IMG/VR virus record: IMGVR_UViG_3300007539_000009
Location: 1-64,000 of that record
From: a virus
Reading direction: 5' to 3' (one strand)
DNA length: 64,000 nt
Positions 1 to 7,949 of this stretch are shown here, piece by piece. Each line of letters opens with the position of its first letter. Position 1 is the first letter of the stretch. A program made the translations under genes and the position numbers. The notes under the pieces are model-generated. The model worked only from the letters and a program-made list of their open reading frames with translations, was not told the origin of the DNA and made no database searches.

Positions 1-110
1 AAGGTATTGAGCTCCCGCCTAGGCCGTTCGACGGCCTGCCGAGATCACACAGCACCGCAGAGAAGGAAGCCTACTCTCGAATCCCGCTCATGAAGTCGGG
101 AGTTCCTGAC

Positions 111-305
111 ATGGCTAACTACCCTGTCGACGGAGATCTGGATGCTGAGGCGTACCTGGATGCGCGCATCTGGCAGCCGTGGGTAAATGTCCTCAAACCC
201 GGCCCGTTCCACCGCGTCACCCTTTTCCGCTGGCGCTCCAGTACTGTGTGGGCGATCCGCGACCCGTACCACCTCGTTGTACATACCATCCCTGATGAAG
301 AGTGA
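111..305 (+). CDS. Small hypothetical protein, 64 aa
   Basis: I do not recognise this short protein. An in-frame ATG at 90 would add seven residues, but the ATG at 111 has a GGGAG ribosome-binding site 8 nt upstream and is preferred. The product is acidic at its N-terminus (DGDLDAEAY) and rich in aromatic residues, with no membrane segment or signal peptide. Its stop codon overlaps the start of the DHH remnant at 295, as expected within a tightly packed early operon. Bases 1-110 hold nothing else that I can support. Confidence 0.45.
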   Translation: MANYPVDGDLDAEAYLDARIWQPWVNVLKPGPFHRVTLFRWRSSTVWAIRDPYHLVVHTIPDEE

Positions 306-500
306 TACCATCACTGTCGACGTCAATGACGTCGTCGTTGTCTATCACGCTCGCTGCGCTGATGGCGCTACTGTTGCTTGCGCTCGCGTGAGGGCCTTCC
401 CGACGTGAGCAAGGTCGCCAAGGCCATAGGCGGCGGCGGTCACAGAAACGCGGCCGGATTCGCACAACCCACTCACATCCTTCCTGATTCCAATGCCTGA
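295..500 (+). pseudogene. Deletion remnant of a DHH/DHHA1-family phosphoesterase gene
   Basis: Two halves of one protein family lie fused out of frame. From ATG 295 the first 37 codons give a beta-strand followed by YHARCADG, which matches the N-terminal YHxxCxDG motif of DHH-type phosphoesterases (nanoRNase/oligoribonuclease relatives). This frame stops at 408. From about 390 another frame reads VSKVAKAIGGGGHRNAAGF, the hallmark GGGHxxAAGF of the DHHA1 domain, and stops at 498-500. The intervening 200 or so residues of a normal enzyme are missing. The ATG of the next gene (493) overlaps the remnant's stop, so the operon junction has been kept. The remnant cannot encode an active enzyme unless the pieces work in trans, which is unlikely. 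Confidence 0.72.
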
Positions 501-867
501 CGTCAGCGGTTGGTACCTAATTTCGAATCTCACCGAAGAACAGAAGCGTGCTCGCACAGCTGGAGAGGAGGTGGAACCGGCCAAGCAAGACCGCCTGGAG
601 GCGTACCCGAAAAGCGGAGTTGTCTGGCACTGCATGGTCTACCACCCATGCGAAGCGCGCAACTCCTGGGTTGCTATTGCACACTGGGCAGGAGCAGTGC
701 GCCGAAGCGAGATCCCTGTAGAGAGCCAGACTGGACAAACAGGTGCTCGCGCTGAGGCGGTTCGCCTGCTGCTAGAAGAACTGAAACGAACCGAGGACGA
801 CGCTACGTCGCCCGACTACTTGCTAGAGCAGGTTCCCGTGATTCGGGAGCAGCTAGCAGATTACTGA
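493..867 (+). CDS. Hypothetical protein, 124 aa
   Basis: Unrecognised soluble protein. The N-terminal part is charged, the middle contains HCMVYHPCEARNSWVAIAHW, and the C-terminal 45 residues look like one long acidic helix. The cysteines and histidines in HCMVYHPC could bind a metal, but the pattern is too short to call a known finger. The start ATG overlaps the stop of the upstream DHH remnant, so translation is probably coupled. It ends 3 nt before the next ATG. Confidence 0.6.
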   Translation: MPDVSGWYLISNLTEEQKRARTAGEEVEPAKQDRLEAYPKSGVVWHCMVYHPCEARNSWVAIAHWAGAVRRSEIPVESQTGQTGARAEAVRLLLEELKRTEDDATSPDYLLEQVPVIREQLADY

Positions 868-870
868 ACC

Positions 871-1680
871 ATGCACCCTAGTGACTTTGAGGCCCTGAAG
901 AGCGGGAGCTACAGCGTTGAAGCGTTGCATCGCTTCGCGTACGTACCTCCCGCCAAGATGCAGATGCTTGCCGATCTGCTACCTGATGAAGAGTGGGGCG
1001 AGGGTCACCCGGTGTTGACCAAGTACTTGGCAGTGCACTTACCAAGGTGCATAGAAGCCGGTGCATTCGTGATCAACGAGAAAGACCAACTCGTTGTGCC
1101 TACAGGCTTCCGCGATGCGGAAGAGAACCAGCCCATCTTTCTCGCGTTCGGCGAGAACCAGAAGAAGGGCAGCACACAAGACAGTCCTGCCTGGCTCGCG
1201 TACGTCGGCATGTCTCCGCAAACCAACGGGGCCGTGCTGACGTTTCCCAGGGTCGACCCGGACTTGTGGCCTCTACTTCGCCGGACCAACCGGCCGTTCA
1301 TAGAAGCTCATGTAGAGTCGCGTGTGCCGCAAGATGCTCCGGACTGGGTCAAAGCAATGCCGATCCTGTCCTTCCAGGAGATGCTTGTCGGTCACGCGAT
1401 GAGTGCGTTCCGTGATGGAACCGCAGCACCGATGTGGATGCGCAACCAGCCGTCATACCTGATCCCTGTGTGGGCGAGCAGCAGGCAAACGCTAGATAGC
1501 GAGCCTGACTTCGTTGCCTGCGCAGAGGCGGCTAGTCCTGGAAGTCTAATCATCCGCACGCTGGGCGAAGCTGCTGAGTTCTACCCCAGAGCTCGAGCAG
1601 CCGTCGCTCGGTGGGAGCAACTCCCTGTGTGGCTTGTCAGCACATGGGAAGAAGCAGAGATGGAGGACGACAATGACTGA
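871..1680 (+). CDS. DUF3825-like protein, 269 aa
   Basis: Residues 22-115 or so follow the pattern I associate with DUF3825: a FAYVPPAKMQMLADLLP opening, an E-W pair, PVLTKYLAVHLPRCIEAG, a GFRD segment where the family usually has an NTGL-type element, and PIFLAFGENQ. The biochemical role of that domain is not established; it occurs in phage and defence-associated contexts. The rest is unassigned and the last residues are acidic (EEAEMEDDND). The gene sits in the accessory block upstream of the replication genes, 3 nt after the preceding stop. A profile search against DUF3825 would settle the assignment. Confidence 0.55.
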   Translation: MHPSDFEALKSGSYSVEALHRFAYVPPAKMQMLADLLPDEEWGEGHPVLTKYLAVHLPRCIEAGAFVINEKDQLVVPTGFRDAEENQPIFLAFGENQKKGSTQDSPAWLAYVGMSPQTNGAVLTFPRVDPDLWPLLRRTNRPFIEAHVESRVPQDAPDWVKAMPILSFQEMLVGHAMSAFRDGTAAPMWMRNQPSYLIPVWASSRQTLDSEPDFVACAEAASPGSLIIRTLGEAAEFYPRARAAVARWEQLPVWLVSTWEEAEMEDDND

Positions 1681-1695
1681 ACCCGGAGTAGTCAC

Positions 1696-2043
1696 GTGCC
1701 TGAAGCGAAGCGTCCGAAAAGTCTGTTTGAGCAAGAGATTAAGTCACGCCTCAGTGGGCTGAGTTCCACGAATAAGCGGCTCGAGATCATGCTCGAGTAC
1801 GCGCCTGTTAGCCGCAACGCCGCTATTCAGCTCGACCCAGAGCTGATCAATCATCCAATGATTCGCACGCTGCTGGCTGCGCAAGAGCTAGCACGCAGAG
1901 CTTTGGATGAAGACATGGCGCCGCTAGATGCTCTGTCTCGCATTCAGCAGATGGTTACGGCGCTGATCCCTACGGCTGACAGTGCGTGCCTATCACGCGC
2001 AGCTAAGAAGGCTGCGGCTGCGCAGCTAGACCGGTTTACATGA
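1696..2043 (+). CDS. Hypothetical protein, 115 aa
   Basis: Unrecognised, mostly helical protein with a basic N-terminus and an Ala-rich basic C-terminus (SRAAKKAAAAQLDRF). The start is GTG 1696, supported by GGAG at 1684-1687, about 8 nt upstream. The gene begins 15 nt after the DUF3825-like gene and is probably in the same operon. A short sequence just past its stop, ACATGACATGAGT (2038-2050), recurs at 8278-8290 upstream of the first hairpin leader. Confidence 0.55.
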   Translation: MPEAKRPKSLFEQEIKSRLSGLSSTNKRLEIMLEYAPVSRNAAIQLDPELINHPMIRTLLAAQELARRALDEDMAPLDALSRIQQMVTALIPTADSACLSRAAKKAAAAQLDRFT

Positions 2044-2053
2044 CATGAGTTAG

Positions 2054-2197
2054 ATGACCGAGGATCTACTGATCCGAAACCCTCTACAGACCACGGAAGA
2101 CAACACCGAGACGATGTACCAGCGTGGGTGCTACCAATGCACCTACTGGACGCTGGCGCTCTTGTCAGCGCTAGTCGTCATCGCCCACACCGTGTGA
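2054..2197 (+). CDS. Small single-pass membrane protein, 47 aa
   Basis: Reading from ATG 2054 gives a 47-residue peptide with a polar acidic N-terminal half, two cysteines (CYQC) and a C-terminal hydrophobic stretch of about 17 residues (YWTLALLSALVVIAHTV) that can span the membrane once. It is too short for most gene callers. It sits directly before an intrinsic terminator and so ends this small operon. The function is unknown; small phage membrane peptides of this shape are often host-takeover or superinfection-exclusion factors, but nothing here shows that. Confidence 0.45.
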   Translation: MTEDLLIRNPLQTTEDNTETMYQRGCYQCTYWTLALLSALVVIAHTV

Positions 2198-2200
2198 ACC

Positions 2201-2230
2201 AAGGCCACCTTCCCGGGTGGCCTTCTTTTA
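2201..2230 (+). terminator. Intrinsic terminator
   Basis: A perfect 9-bp stem (AAGGCCACC / GGTGGCCTT) with a 6-nt loop is followed by CTTTTA. It lies 3 nt after the stop of the small membrane protein and ends the first plus-strand transcription unit. Confidence 0.8.
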
Positions 2231-2245
2231 TGCACCAGAGAGTCC

Positions 2246-2440
2246 ATGAACACAGACCGAATCATCGAGCGGATGCTGAACCTGAGCCGGAAGCAAGGCA
2301 ACAAGCCAGCACCTGCGCTGCTCGAGGCAGCTACTGAGCCCTCCAAGATCGCAGGAGTCGACGCGATGCTGCCTGAACTGCTGATCGCGTTTACTGGCTC
2401 GTGCGCGGTTTCGAGCAGGAGTTCCCGCTGCAGGCAGTGA
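2246..2440 (+). CDS. Small hypothetical protein, N-terminal part of a frame-split pair
   Basis: From ATG 2246 (AGAGAG just upstream) the frame reads MNTDRIIERMLNLSRKQG and continues as a plausible soluble helical protein to about codon 50 (MLPELL). After that the composition turns into low-information SCAVSSRSSRCRQ and stops at 2440. The natural-looking continuation (DRVYWLVRGFEQEF) lies in the -1 frame from about 2383. This looks like one gene broken by a single-base frameshift, or a programmed -1 shift. No canonical slippery heptamer is visible at the junction. Confidence 0.45.
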   Translation: MNTDRIIERMLNLSRKQGNKPAPALLEAATEPSKIAGVDAMLPELLIAFTGSCAVSSRSSRCRQ

Positions 2441-2640
2441 CTACTACCCAGGTCCACGACGAGACAACCTTCACCATGAACAATCCTGCCACCAATGGGC
2501 CTACCACCTTCACGTGGGCAGGTCGCATGCCGGCCCGAGATGTTGCGGCTGCGGTGGTAGCCGACGCCATCGCCGAGGTGAACGAGCAGGCTGAGGAGAT
2601 CGGCGAGGGGCAAGAAGAGCTCGAAGATGGCGAGCCCTAA
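2401..2640 (+). CDS. Hypothetical protein, C-terminal part of the frame-split pair, 79 aa
   Basis: This frame is open from 2374 and has a possible GTG start at 2401. Its upstream extension DRVYWL continues smoothly from MLPELL of the preceding frame, so the two pieces together would give a protein of about 130 residues. The C-terminal 40 residues are acidic (EQAEEIGEGQEELEDGEP). I do not recognise a family. It ends 6 nt before a hairpin at 2647-2677. Confidence 0.4.
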   Translation: MRGFEQEFPLQAVTTTQVHDETTFTMNNPATNGPTTFTWAGRMPARDVAAAVVADAIAEVNEQAEEIGEGQEELEDGEP

Positions 2641-2646
2641 CGAAAA

Positions 2647-2677
2647 GAGCCCCAAGGCTTTATGGGCCTTGGGGCTC
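2647..2677 (-). terminator. Strong hairpin with T tract on the minus strand
   Basis: A 12-bp perfect stem (GAGCCCCAAGGC / GCCTTGGGGCTC) encloses a 7-nt loop. On the plus strand no T run follows it. On the minus strand the stem is followed by TTTTCG, so as an intrinsic terminator it would stop leftward transcripts. No minus-strand gene is visible nearby, so it may instead insulate the operon or stabilise the 3' end of plus-strand mRNA. Confidence 0.6.
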
Positions 2678-2966
2678 CCGGAGGTTGGACTCAGGCTGTC
2701 AGGGGTCTTGACTCGCCAAAGATCCGGAGTAGGGTCACTCGTCTGTGGGGCCCCGCCCCCCTGCCGTAGTTGGTGTGTGTCGCACCAGCAGAGAACGGTG
2801 TTGACTTGGCCCCGTGCCGTACGACTCCCATGAGAAAAAAGCCGCACGACCTGTGCAGTGTAGAGCAACACGCATCGAATCGCCAACCCCATACAACGGG
2901 TTTCTCACGAGATCACGGATGCGTAACTGTTGAAACGATCACCACTTACGGCGCTGAGGTGCAGCT
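2678..2966. promoter_or_regulatory. Non-coding gap with possible promoter upstream of the initiator-like gene
   Basis: About 290 bases without a convincing gene separate the accessory operon from the replication operon. There are two TTGACT hexamers (2708 and about 2800). The first has TAGGGT 16 nt downstream (2730-2735), a weak sigma-70-like arrangement. A run of G and C (GGGGCCCCGCCCCCC, about 2748-2762) lies between them. A transcription start for the 2967 gene is expected here, but I cannot place it with confidence. Confidence 0.3.
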
Positions 2967-4433
2967 GTGAGTGGATTCATGACGCTCTACAAGTGTGTTG
3001 GATCCTCCAACGTCCTCACGAAATCCGACCGGCTGGTGTTTCATACGGTCGCTGAGCTCAGTGAGGCGGGGCGGACACAACTGTGCTTCGCCAGCCAGCG
3101 GACCATGGCTGAGGAGAGCGGGGTCAGCCTGACGGCACTGAAGCGTAGTCTCCAGCGTCTGACTGATGTCGGCGCGATCATCAAGCACGACCGCAGAGGG
3201 AAGCGGCCGAGCTACTTTCTGCCTGAGCGGGTGACGCTGGCGATGATCTACGCCATGGAGCCAATGGCTCACCTGAGCAAAACGGTCATCGACCACCTAG
3301 TCAAGCTGTTCGAGATGAACGACTGGCTAGCAGAGAAGGTGGAGCTGCTGCGGAAGAAGATGACGAAGGCGAAGCGCTGGGCGAAGCGCGCCGAGGCCAA
3401 GGCGGAGCCTGCCACCGCCACCCCCCTGCACCCCCCAGTCGGCCCCTGCGGGGCCTCCTGTGACGGGTCCAAAAATGGACCCGCCACTGAAAGAGTAACC
3501 CTAGAAAGGGCCAGTGGCCTGGCAAGTGACCTCCTCCACATGGTCAGAAGGAGACGAACCGATAGGTCCATCGGCGATGCTCTGTCCTCTGACGAAGTGT
3601 TGGAGACTCAGCGCAAGCGGGCTGAAAGCCGTAGGAGGAAGCGGCTGGGGAACATCGTTCCCGAACCTCCCAAGGAGGAGCAGAAGTACGTAGCAGGGTC
3701 GATCACAGCCGATGTCGATCAGTGGTCCAACAGCCGGCTTCTACACTACGTGATGCACCGAGCTCACATCCACGGAGTGATGATGTGGAGCAACAGCCGG
3801 GGTCAGCACAGCTTCGAGAAGCCGCTGAAGATCCAGCCGAAGTTCATCTCCCAGTTCACGAAGCTAGTGGATGTGCTGATTGCCAACGGGTACCGAACTC
3901 GGTACGACCAAGCCCAGATGTTCGATGCCTGGTTTGCCAATTGGACTCGATTCCTGGGGGATCTACCCAAGACTCGTTGTGACCACTTCAATCCGATCTA
4001 CTGGATGAAAGCGTGGGATCAGGCCGGGGAGGTCGTCCGCCTGTTCTATCGGCCGAAGTCCAAGGACGAGATGATCGCTCGAGCCAAGGAGCTGGAGACC
4101 ACGGTGGACCACGAGGGGATCATGCAGGCTCCGCTCCCCGCAGATCTCGAACAAGCTGCTAACCGCATCAAGCGCGCTGAGCAGACTGGTGAGTACGACT
4201 ACCAGCACCTGGCAGAACTGCTGCACAGCGTTGATAGCTCGTGGTACTCTCCGGATCAGATCTCGAAAGAAGATCTGAAGGGTATCGTTACCCAGTGCCG
4301 CCTGTTCCCTGAGCAGACGGATAGGCAGACTCTGGAGAACGTAGCGCTCTATCTCGGAAAGTCAAAGCACCACGGTCTGACGAGTTTTGAGACATACAGG
4401 CTCTCTCAGAGACTTCAACAACACCTCAAGTGA
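2967..4433 (+). CDS. Winged-helix replication-initiator-like protein, 488 aa
   Basis: The N-terminal 90 residues have the shape of a winged helix-turn-helix: an opening helix (SDRLVFHTVAEL), then FASQRTMAEESGVSLTALKRSLQRL as helix-turn-recognition helix, then VGAIIKHDRRGKRPSYF as the wing. Such N-termini are typical of phage and plasmid replication initiators and of DNA-binding accessory replication proteins. A highly basic linker follows (about residues 125-150 and 190-225), then a longer unassigned domain containing HYVMHRAHIHGV and several tryptophans. GTG 2967 has GAGGT about 8 nt upstream; ATG 2979 is the alternative. The position ahead of the DnaB-like helicase supports a role in origin recognition or helicase loading, but this is inference. 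Confidence 0.5.
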   Translation: MSGFMTLYKCVGSSNVLTKSDRLVFHTVAELSEAGRTQLCFASQRTMAEESGVSLTALKRSLQRLTDVGAIIKHDRRGKRPSYFLPERVTLAMIYAMEPMAHLSKTVIDHLVKLFEMNDWLAEKVELLRKKMTKAKRWAKRAEAKAEPATATPLHPPVGPCGASCDGSKNGPATERVTLERASGLASDLLHMVRRRRTDRSIGDALSSDEVLETQRKRAESRRRKRLGNIVPEPPKEEQKYVAGSITADVDQWSNSRLLHYVMHRAHIHGVMMWSNSRGQHSFEKPLKIQPKFISQFTKLVDVLIANGYRTRYDQAQMFDAWFANWTRFLGDLPKTRCDHFNPIYWMKAWDQAGEVVRLFYRPKSKDEMIARAKELETTVDHEGIMQAPLPADLEQAANRIKRAEQTGEYDYQHLAELLHSVDSSWYSPDQISKEDLKGIVTQCRLFPEQTDRQTLENVALYLGKSKHHGLTSFETYRLSQRLQQHLK

Positions 4434-4435
4434 CC

Positions 4436-5641
4436 ATGCTTACAACCACAATCAACGACCGCACATTCGTCCTCAACGGCAAGACCTACAAAGCGGGAGA
4501 GCGTCTACAGCTCACAGGCGCTGAAGACGAACTACTCGCCGAAGCCGTTGAGCTCGAGCGCAAGATTCGCAACAGCCGTTCAGCGCTGTGGACTGCGTGC
4601 CTCAGCTCCACAGACGACTACTTGCCGGACACCGCTCGCGAGTACTACGACTACGACGGCTACAGCAACGACCACGCTTCGGTCACAGCACGGCTGATTC
4701 GGGAGATCTGTGGTCGTCTGGGCGGGATCATCCCGCTCACCATCGTGACCAAGGTGGAGGACGGAGACGTTCCGCACATCCTGGTCAACCAGATGGCGCC
4801 GAACACCAACCTGCAGCTGGACATGTCTCGTATCCGGCAGCAGACCGCGTTCAACTCCATCGTCGGAGACGTGCGTCTGTTCGCTCTGCGCATGCTCGGC
4901 CGTAACGGCGACATCAACCAAGAGACGCACGACCTCATGGCCGAAGGCCGTGTGGAAGCCAACGTCGACGAGTGGATCACCACAGGCGTGCCGTACCTCG
5001 CACTGGACTCGGGTCTTCTTGGTGATGACTACCAGTTCACGGAAGCCGACGAGGACGAGCGCTTCGACGTCGTCCGTCAGGAAGACCCGGAAGCGTCGTC
5101 GTTCGTTCCGACCATACTCAAGGGTCTGACCGGCCTGCTGTCTCAGGGTGCGCGTGTGCAGGAGATCGTCTCCCGCCGCGTACCCATGGCTCAGCTATTC
5201 GTCGCCATCGGTCCGGATCGAACCATCGTCGCCAACCTGACCCCGATCGTCGGCACCACGAACGAGGAGCGTGAGAACGAGAAGATCAAGATCATCCACA
5301 AGATCCTCGAGCGCTGCCAGGCGACCGCGTTCTCCATCCTCCAGTACGGCATGCTCGACCCGGACGGATCCGGGGTGGACATGCAGCCGGCCAACCGTTC
5401 ACAGCTTCCGAACGGCGTACGCGTTGCCCTGTCTCTCCGAAGCAACGCTGCGGAGCGTGGCTTCATCACCGGGTCGTATCAGTACACGATCGACACGCCT
5501 CCCGGCGAACCGGTGCAAGTGAAGGTCTTCGCATACCACGAAGACAACCCGGCCCTCCCGACTCGGGACGGCGTTGGGAAGATCGCAGAACTCTGGGGCT
5601 CTCTCATCGGTAGCGAGGCAGCTACTGCAGCCGCAGAGTGA
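4436..5641 (+). CDS. Hypothetical protein, about 401 aa
   Basis: I do not recognise this acidic, soluble protein. No nucleotide-binding loop, zinc cluster or membrane segment is visible. It contains an Asp/Tyr-rich patch (REYYDYDGYSNDHASV) near residue 70 and ends in an Ala-rich tail. ATG 4436 is chosen; GTG 4430 overlaps the previous stop and would add two residues. The gene lies in the early replication operon between the initiator-like gene and the DnaB helicase, so a replication-accessory role is a reasonable guess only. Confidence 0.65.
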   Translation: MLTTTINDRTFVLNGKTYKAGERLQLTGAEDELLAEAVELERKIRNSRSALWTACLSSTDDYLPDTAREYYDYDGYSNDHASVTARLIREICGRLGGIIPLTIVTKVEDGDVPHILVNQMAPNTNLQLDMSRIRQQTAFNSIVGDVRLFALRMLGRNGDINQETHDLMAEGRVEANVDEWITTGVPYLALDSGLLGDDYQFTEADEDERFDVVRQEDPEASSFVPTILKGLTGLLSQGARVQEIVSRRVPMAQLFVAIGPDRTIVANLTPIVGTTNEERENEKIKIIHKILERCQATAFSILQYGMLDPDGSGVDMQPANRSQLPNGVRVALSLRSNAAERGFITGSYQYTIDTPPGEPVQVKVFAYHEDNPALPTRDGVGKIAELWGSLIGSEAATAAAE

Positions 5642-5681
5642 TGCGACTTTGACACACGTCGGTTGATGTGTTGTTGTGGGG

Positions 5682-5710
5682 CCGGGTACCTGCGGGTAGC
5701 CGGTCCTTTT
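5682..5710 (+). terminator. Hairpin with T-rich 3' side (probable terminator or attenuator)
   Basis: A stem CCGG-g-TACC / GGTA-g-CCGG with one central mismatch and loop TGCG is followed by TCCTTTT. It lies between the 4436 and 5729 genes. A TTGACA hexamer at about 5650 lies just upstream, but no good -10 box follows it. Some read-through into the DnaB gene is likely. Confidence 0.5.
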
Positions 5711-5728
5711 CCATGTAGAGGTCACACG

Positions 5729-6457
5729 ATGATTCTTATTAACGCGCGCGAGAACCCTCCGATCAAGGCGACGCAGGTGCCTGGAGAGGCGAGCTACTAC
5801 TACGATCCCAGGCCGAAACTTGGCGGCGACTTCCTCGCCTGGACCAAGGCGTCGAAGTACGACGACCGCTGGATCAAAGCGCTTCGCCGGCACTACCAAG
5901 GTGATTCGAAGTTCGAGCGGCCAAGCCTGTTCTTCTTCGAGAAAGCTCCGTACGCCAAGGATCACGCGATGGAGCTGTTCACTACGCACCGAGACGAGGT
6001 CGCTAAAGACGTCTACCGGTGGCAAGCGCTCATGGGCTCGATGATCCGGTGCATGGCGCACTGGACGTTGGACTTCGCTGTTCGAGACTTCCTGTGGCAA
6101 GAACACCACCTGATGCAGAACGTTGAGTGGGAGCCCGACACGGGCCAGACGTTCCGGGCGCACTTGGTCCAGGGTGATGTCATCGGGCTGTACGGCATGC
6201 CTGAGTACGACGAGAGCAACGAGATGACGATGCTGCTGAACAACCTGATAGCGGCACGGTACCGCGACACAGGTAAGCCCAAAATCACGCTGATGATCGG
6301 TCCGCACCAGACCTACCCAGCGTGCTTGGACATTCAAGGAATCAAGCTCCCGGCTCCGATCACGCAAACAGAACAGGACAAGCACGCAGACGCGCCTAAC
6401 GTCGTAGACAGCGAGCTCATCAAAGACGACCTAGACAGGATACTTGGCAGTGAGTGA
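5729..6457 (+). CDS. Hypothetical protein upstream of DnaB helicase, 242 aa
   Basis: ATG 5729 is chosen because AGAGGT lies 7-12 nt upstream; an upstream in-frame ATG at 5663 would run the reading frame through the terminator hairpin. There is no Walker A. The C-terminal third (DVIGLYGMPEYDESNEM, then NNLIAARYRDTGKPKITLMI) loosely recalls the Walker B to sensor-1 stretch of DnaC/DnaI-type helicase loaders ('INRRYEAGKPTIIT'). With the DnaB gene directly downstream and overlapping, a degenerate or non-ATP-binding helicase loader is a possible but weak interpretation. Its stop overlaps the helicase start by 8 nt. Confidence 0.6.
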   Translation: MILINARENPPIKATQVPGEASYYYDPRPKLGGDFLAWTKASKYDDRWIKALRRHYQGDSKFERPSLFFFEKAPYAKDHAMELFTTHRDEVAKDVYRWQALMGSMIRCMAHWTLDFAVRDFLWQEHHLMQNVEWEPDTGQTFRAHLVQGDVIGLYGMPEYDESNEMTMLLNNLIAARYRDTGKPKITLMIGPHQTYPACLDIQGIKLPAPITQTEQDKHADAPNVVDSELIKDDLDRILGSE

Positions 6458-7949
6458 TGACGAGTACGAAGGCTCTGCTGAGGAGCTAGATGACCTGATG
6501 GAGCTCGGAGACGACTTCGAGGGTCTTGATGACCTGCTTGACGTCCAGGACGACTCAAGCATCAAGGGTCAAGTGGAGCAGGCGCTGCTGGTCAAGATCC
6601 TGAGAGAGAAAGACACCAAGGGGTTCAACTGGTTGGTTCGTGAAGGCTGTAAGGCCGACATGTTCAACAAGCAGGTCCAGCCGATCTACGAACACATCGC
6701 TGACTATCGGCGAGACTATGGCGTCGTTCCTGACATCGAGATGCTCAGGGTCCAGCGACCGTCCATGTACGAGATGCTGGCTGGCGTGCCGACTTTCGAG
6801 GCACCGCTTGAAGCGCTGTATGACGAGGTGCTGCAAGACAAGGTGCTGCAGGAGATCACTCAGCTCGGCGCTGGTATCGCAAAGCGCATGGAAGCGGAGG
6901 AAAGCGGCTTCACCGTACTCGACTTCGTGTCTCAGCACGTTCAGACCATCGCACGCAGGTACACACGCTCACGCTTCAGCACCTCGAGTGTGGGCGGTGT
7001 GGGTGACGCGCTAATCCAGGACTACATGGACGGGATGAACAACGTGACGCGCGGCATTCCGTGCCCGTTCCCGTTCATCCAAGAAGCGCTCGGTGGTTGG
7101 GAGCTGTCACAGCTCGTAGCGATCGTTGCAAAGCCAGGTACCGGCAAGACGTTCTTCGAGCTCCTGTGTGTCGACGCAGCTGTGCACGGTGACCCGTACC
7201 GCTGGTCCAAAGGAGAAGGTCTACCTGAGTACACAGATGAGCAAAAGGAGGCAGCTCGAGCCAAAGCACTGCTGGTCAGTATGGAGATGAGCGACCTCGA
7301 CATCTCTCGTCGACTGATTGCGCTCTACATGCAGCTCAGCTTTGCTCGTATCCGTGCGCACAAGCTCACTGACGAAGAGCGCGAGACCTACTTCAAGTTC
7401 ATTCGTGAACTGAAGACTGGCGGCATCAATGAGATGATCGAAGACCGAGTACGTCTGGTAGGTCCAGGTGCTGCGACAACCATCGATCAAATCGCAGCGC
7501 AGGCAGAAGACTTCGGTGCCGACATCGTCTTCATTGACGGCTTCTATCTGCTGGAGGGAGAAGGCGAAGAAGCGTGGCAGCGCGTAGGCCACAACACGCG
7601 TGCAGCGCGACTGCAATCACTCAAGACACCCACTCACTGGCAGCTCGCCAGTCAGCTCAACAGATCTGCAAGGAGCCGAGACTCCACCAGCCTCGACACG
7701 CTGGCGTTCTCTTCTAGCATCGGGTTCGACTGCACAAACGTGTTCGCGTTGTCGCAGACAGCTGATCAGAAGAAGAACCGATTCGTCGACATGTTCGCAC
7801 TGAAGATGCGCGATGGCGACGTCAACAAACCGTTCCTCTACAACTGGAACCCTGTTCAGATGAGCTTCTCCGAGATCGGCGAAGCTGTGTCGAACGACGA
7901 CATCGCAACAGGCTCAACGGGCGGAGGCCCTAAACAACTCAGCTACTGA
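6450..7949 (+). CDS. DnaB-family replicative helicase, about 499 aa
   Basis: This is the hexameric 5'-3' helicase of the phage replisome. The N-terminus is strongly acidic (about 35 residues), then a DnaB-N-like helical domain. The RecA-like motor carries Walker A AKPGTGKTF, motif SMEMSDLDISRRLIA (the 'xSLEMs...R' element of DnaB), Walker B ADIVFIDGFYLL, and the downstream ASQLNR element. The length is typical of the family. GTG 6450 is preferred (AGGA 10 nt upstream); TTG 6444 would add two residues. It overlaps genes on both sides (GTGAGTGA before, TGATG after). Primase, SSB and polymerase are encoded from 14.8 kb. Confidence 0.9.
   Translation: MSDDEYEGSAEELDDLMELGDDFEGLDDLLDVQDDSSIKGQVEQALLVKILREKDTKGFNWLVREGCKADMFNKQVQPIYEHIADYRRDYGVVPDIEMLRVQRPSMYEMLAGVPTFEAPLEALYDEVLQDKVLQEITQLGAGIAKRMEAEESGFTVLDFVSQHVQTIARRYTRSRFSTSSVGGVGDALIQDYMDGMNNVTRGIPCPFPFIQEALGGWELSQLVAIVAKPGTGKTFFELLCVDAAVHGDPYRWSKGEGLPEYTDEQKEAARAKALLVSMEMSDLDISRRLIALYMQLSFARIRAHKLTDEERETYFKFIRELKTGGINEMIEDRVRLVGPGAATTIDQIAAQAEDFGADIVFIDGFYLLEGEGEEAWQRVGHNTRAARLQSLKTPTHWQLASQLNRSARSRDSTSLDTLAFSSSIGFDCTNVFALSQTADQKKNRFVDMFALKMRDGDVNKPFLYNWNPVQMSFSEIGEAVSNDDIATGSTGGGPKQLSY

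Noticed and set aside
2143-2892. 249-aa minus-strand frame in the accessory region
   Set aside because: It spans a terminator, the small plus-strand genes and a hairpin, has no ribosome-binding site, and its composition is not protein-like.
4430-4435. GTG 4430 as start of the 403-aa frame
   Set aside because: It overlaps the previous stop and would add only two residues before ATG 4436; neither has a good Shine-Dalgarno, so the ATG is preferred.
5399-6385. Long open frame (328 aa) on the minus strand
   Set aside because: It lies opposite the well-supported plus-strand genes at 4436 and 5729, has an Arg/Val/His-rich composition typical of antisense shadow frames, and no start signal.
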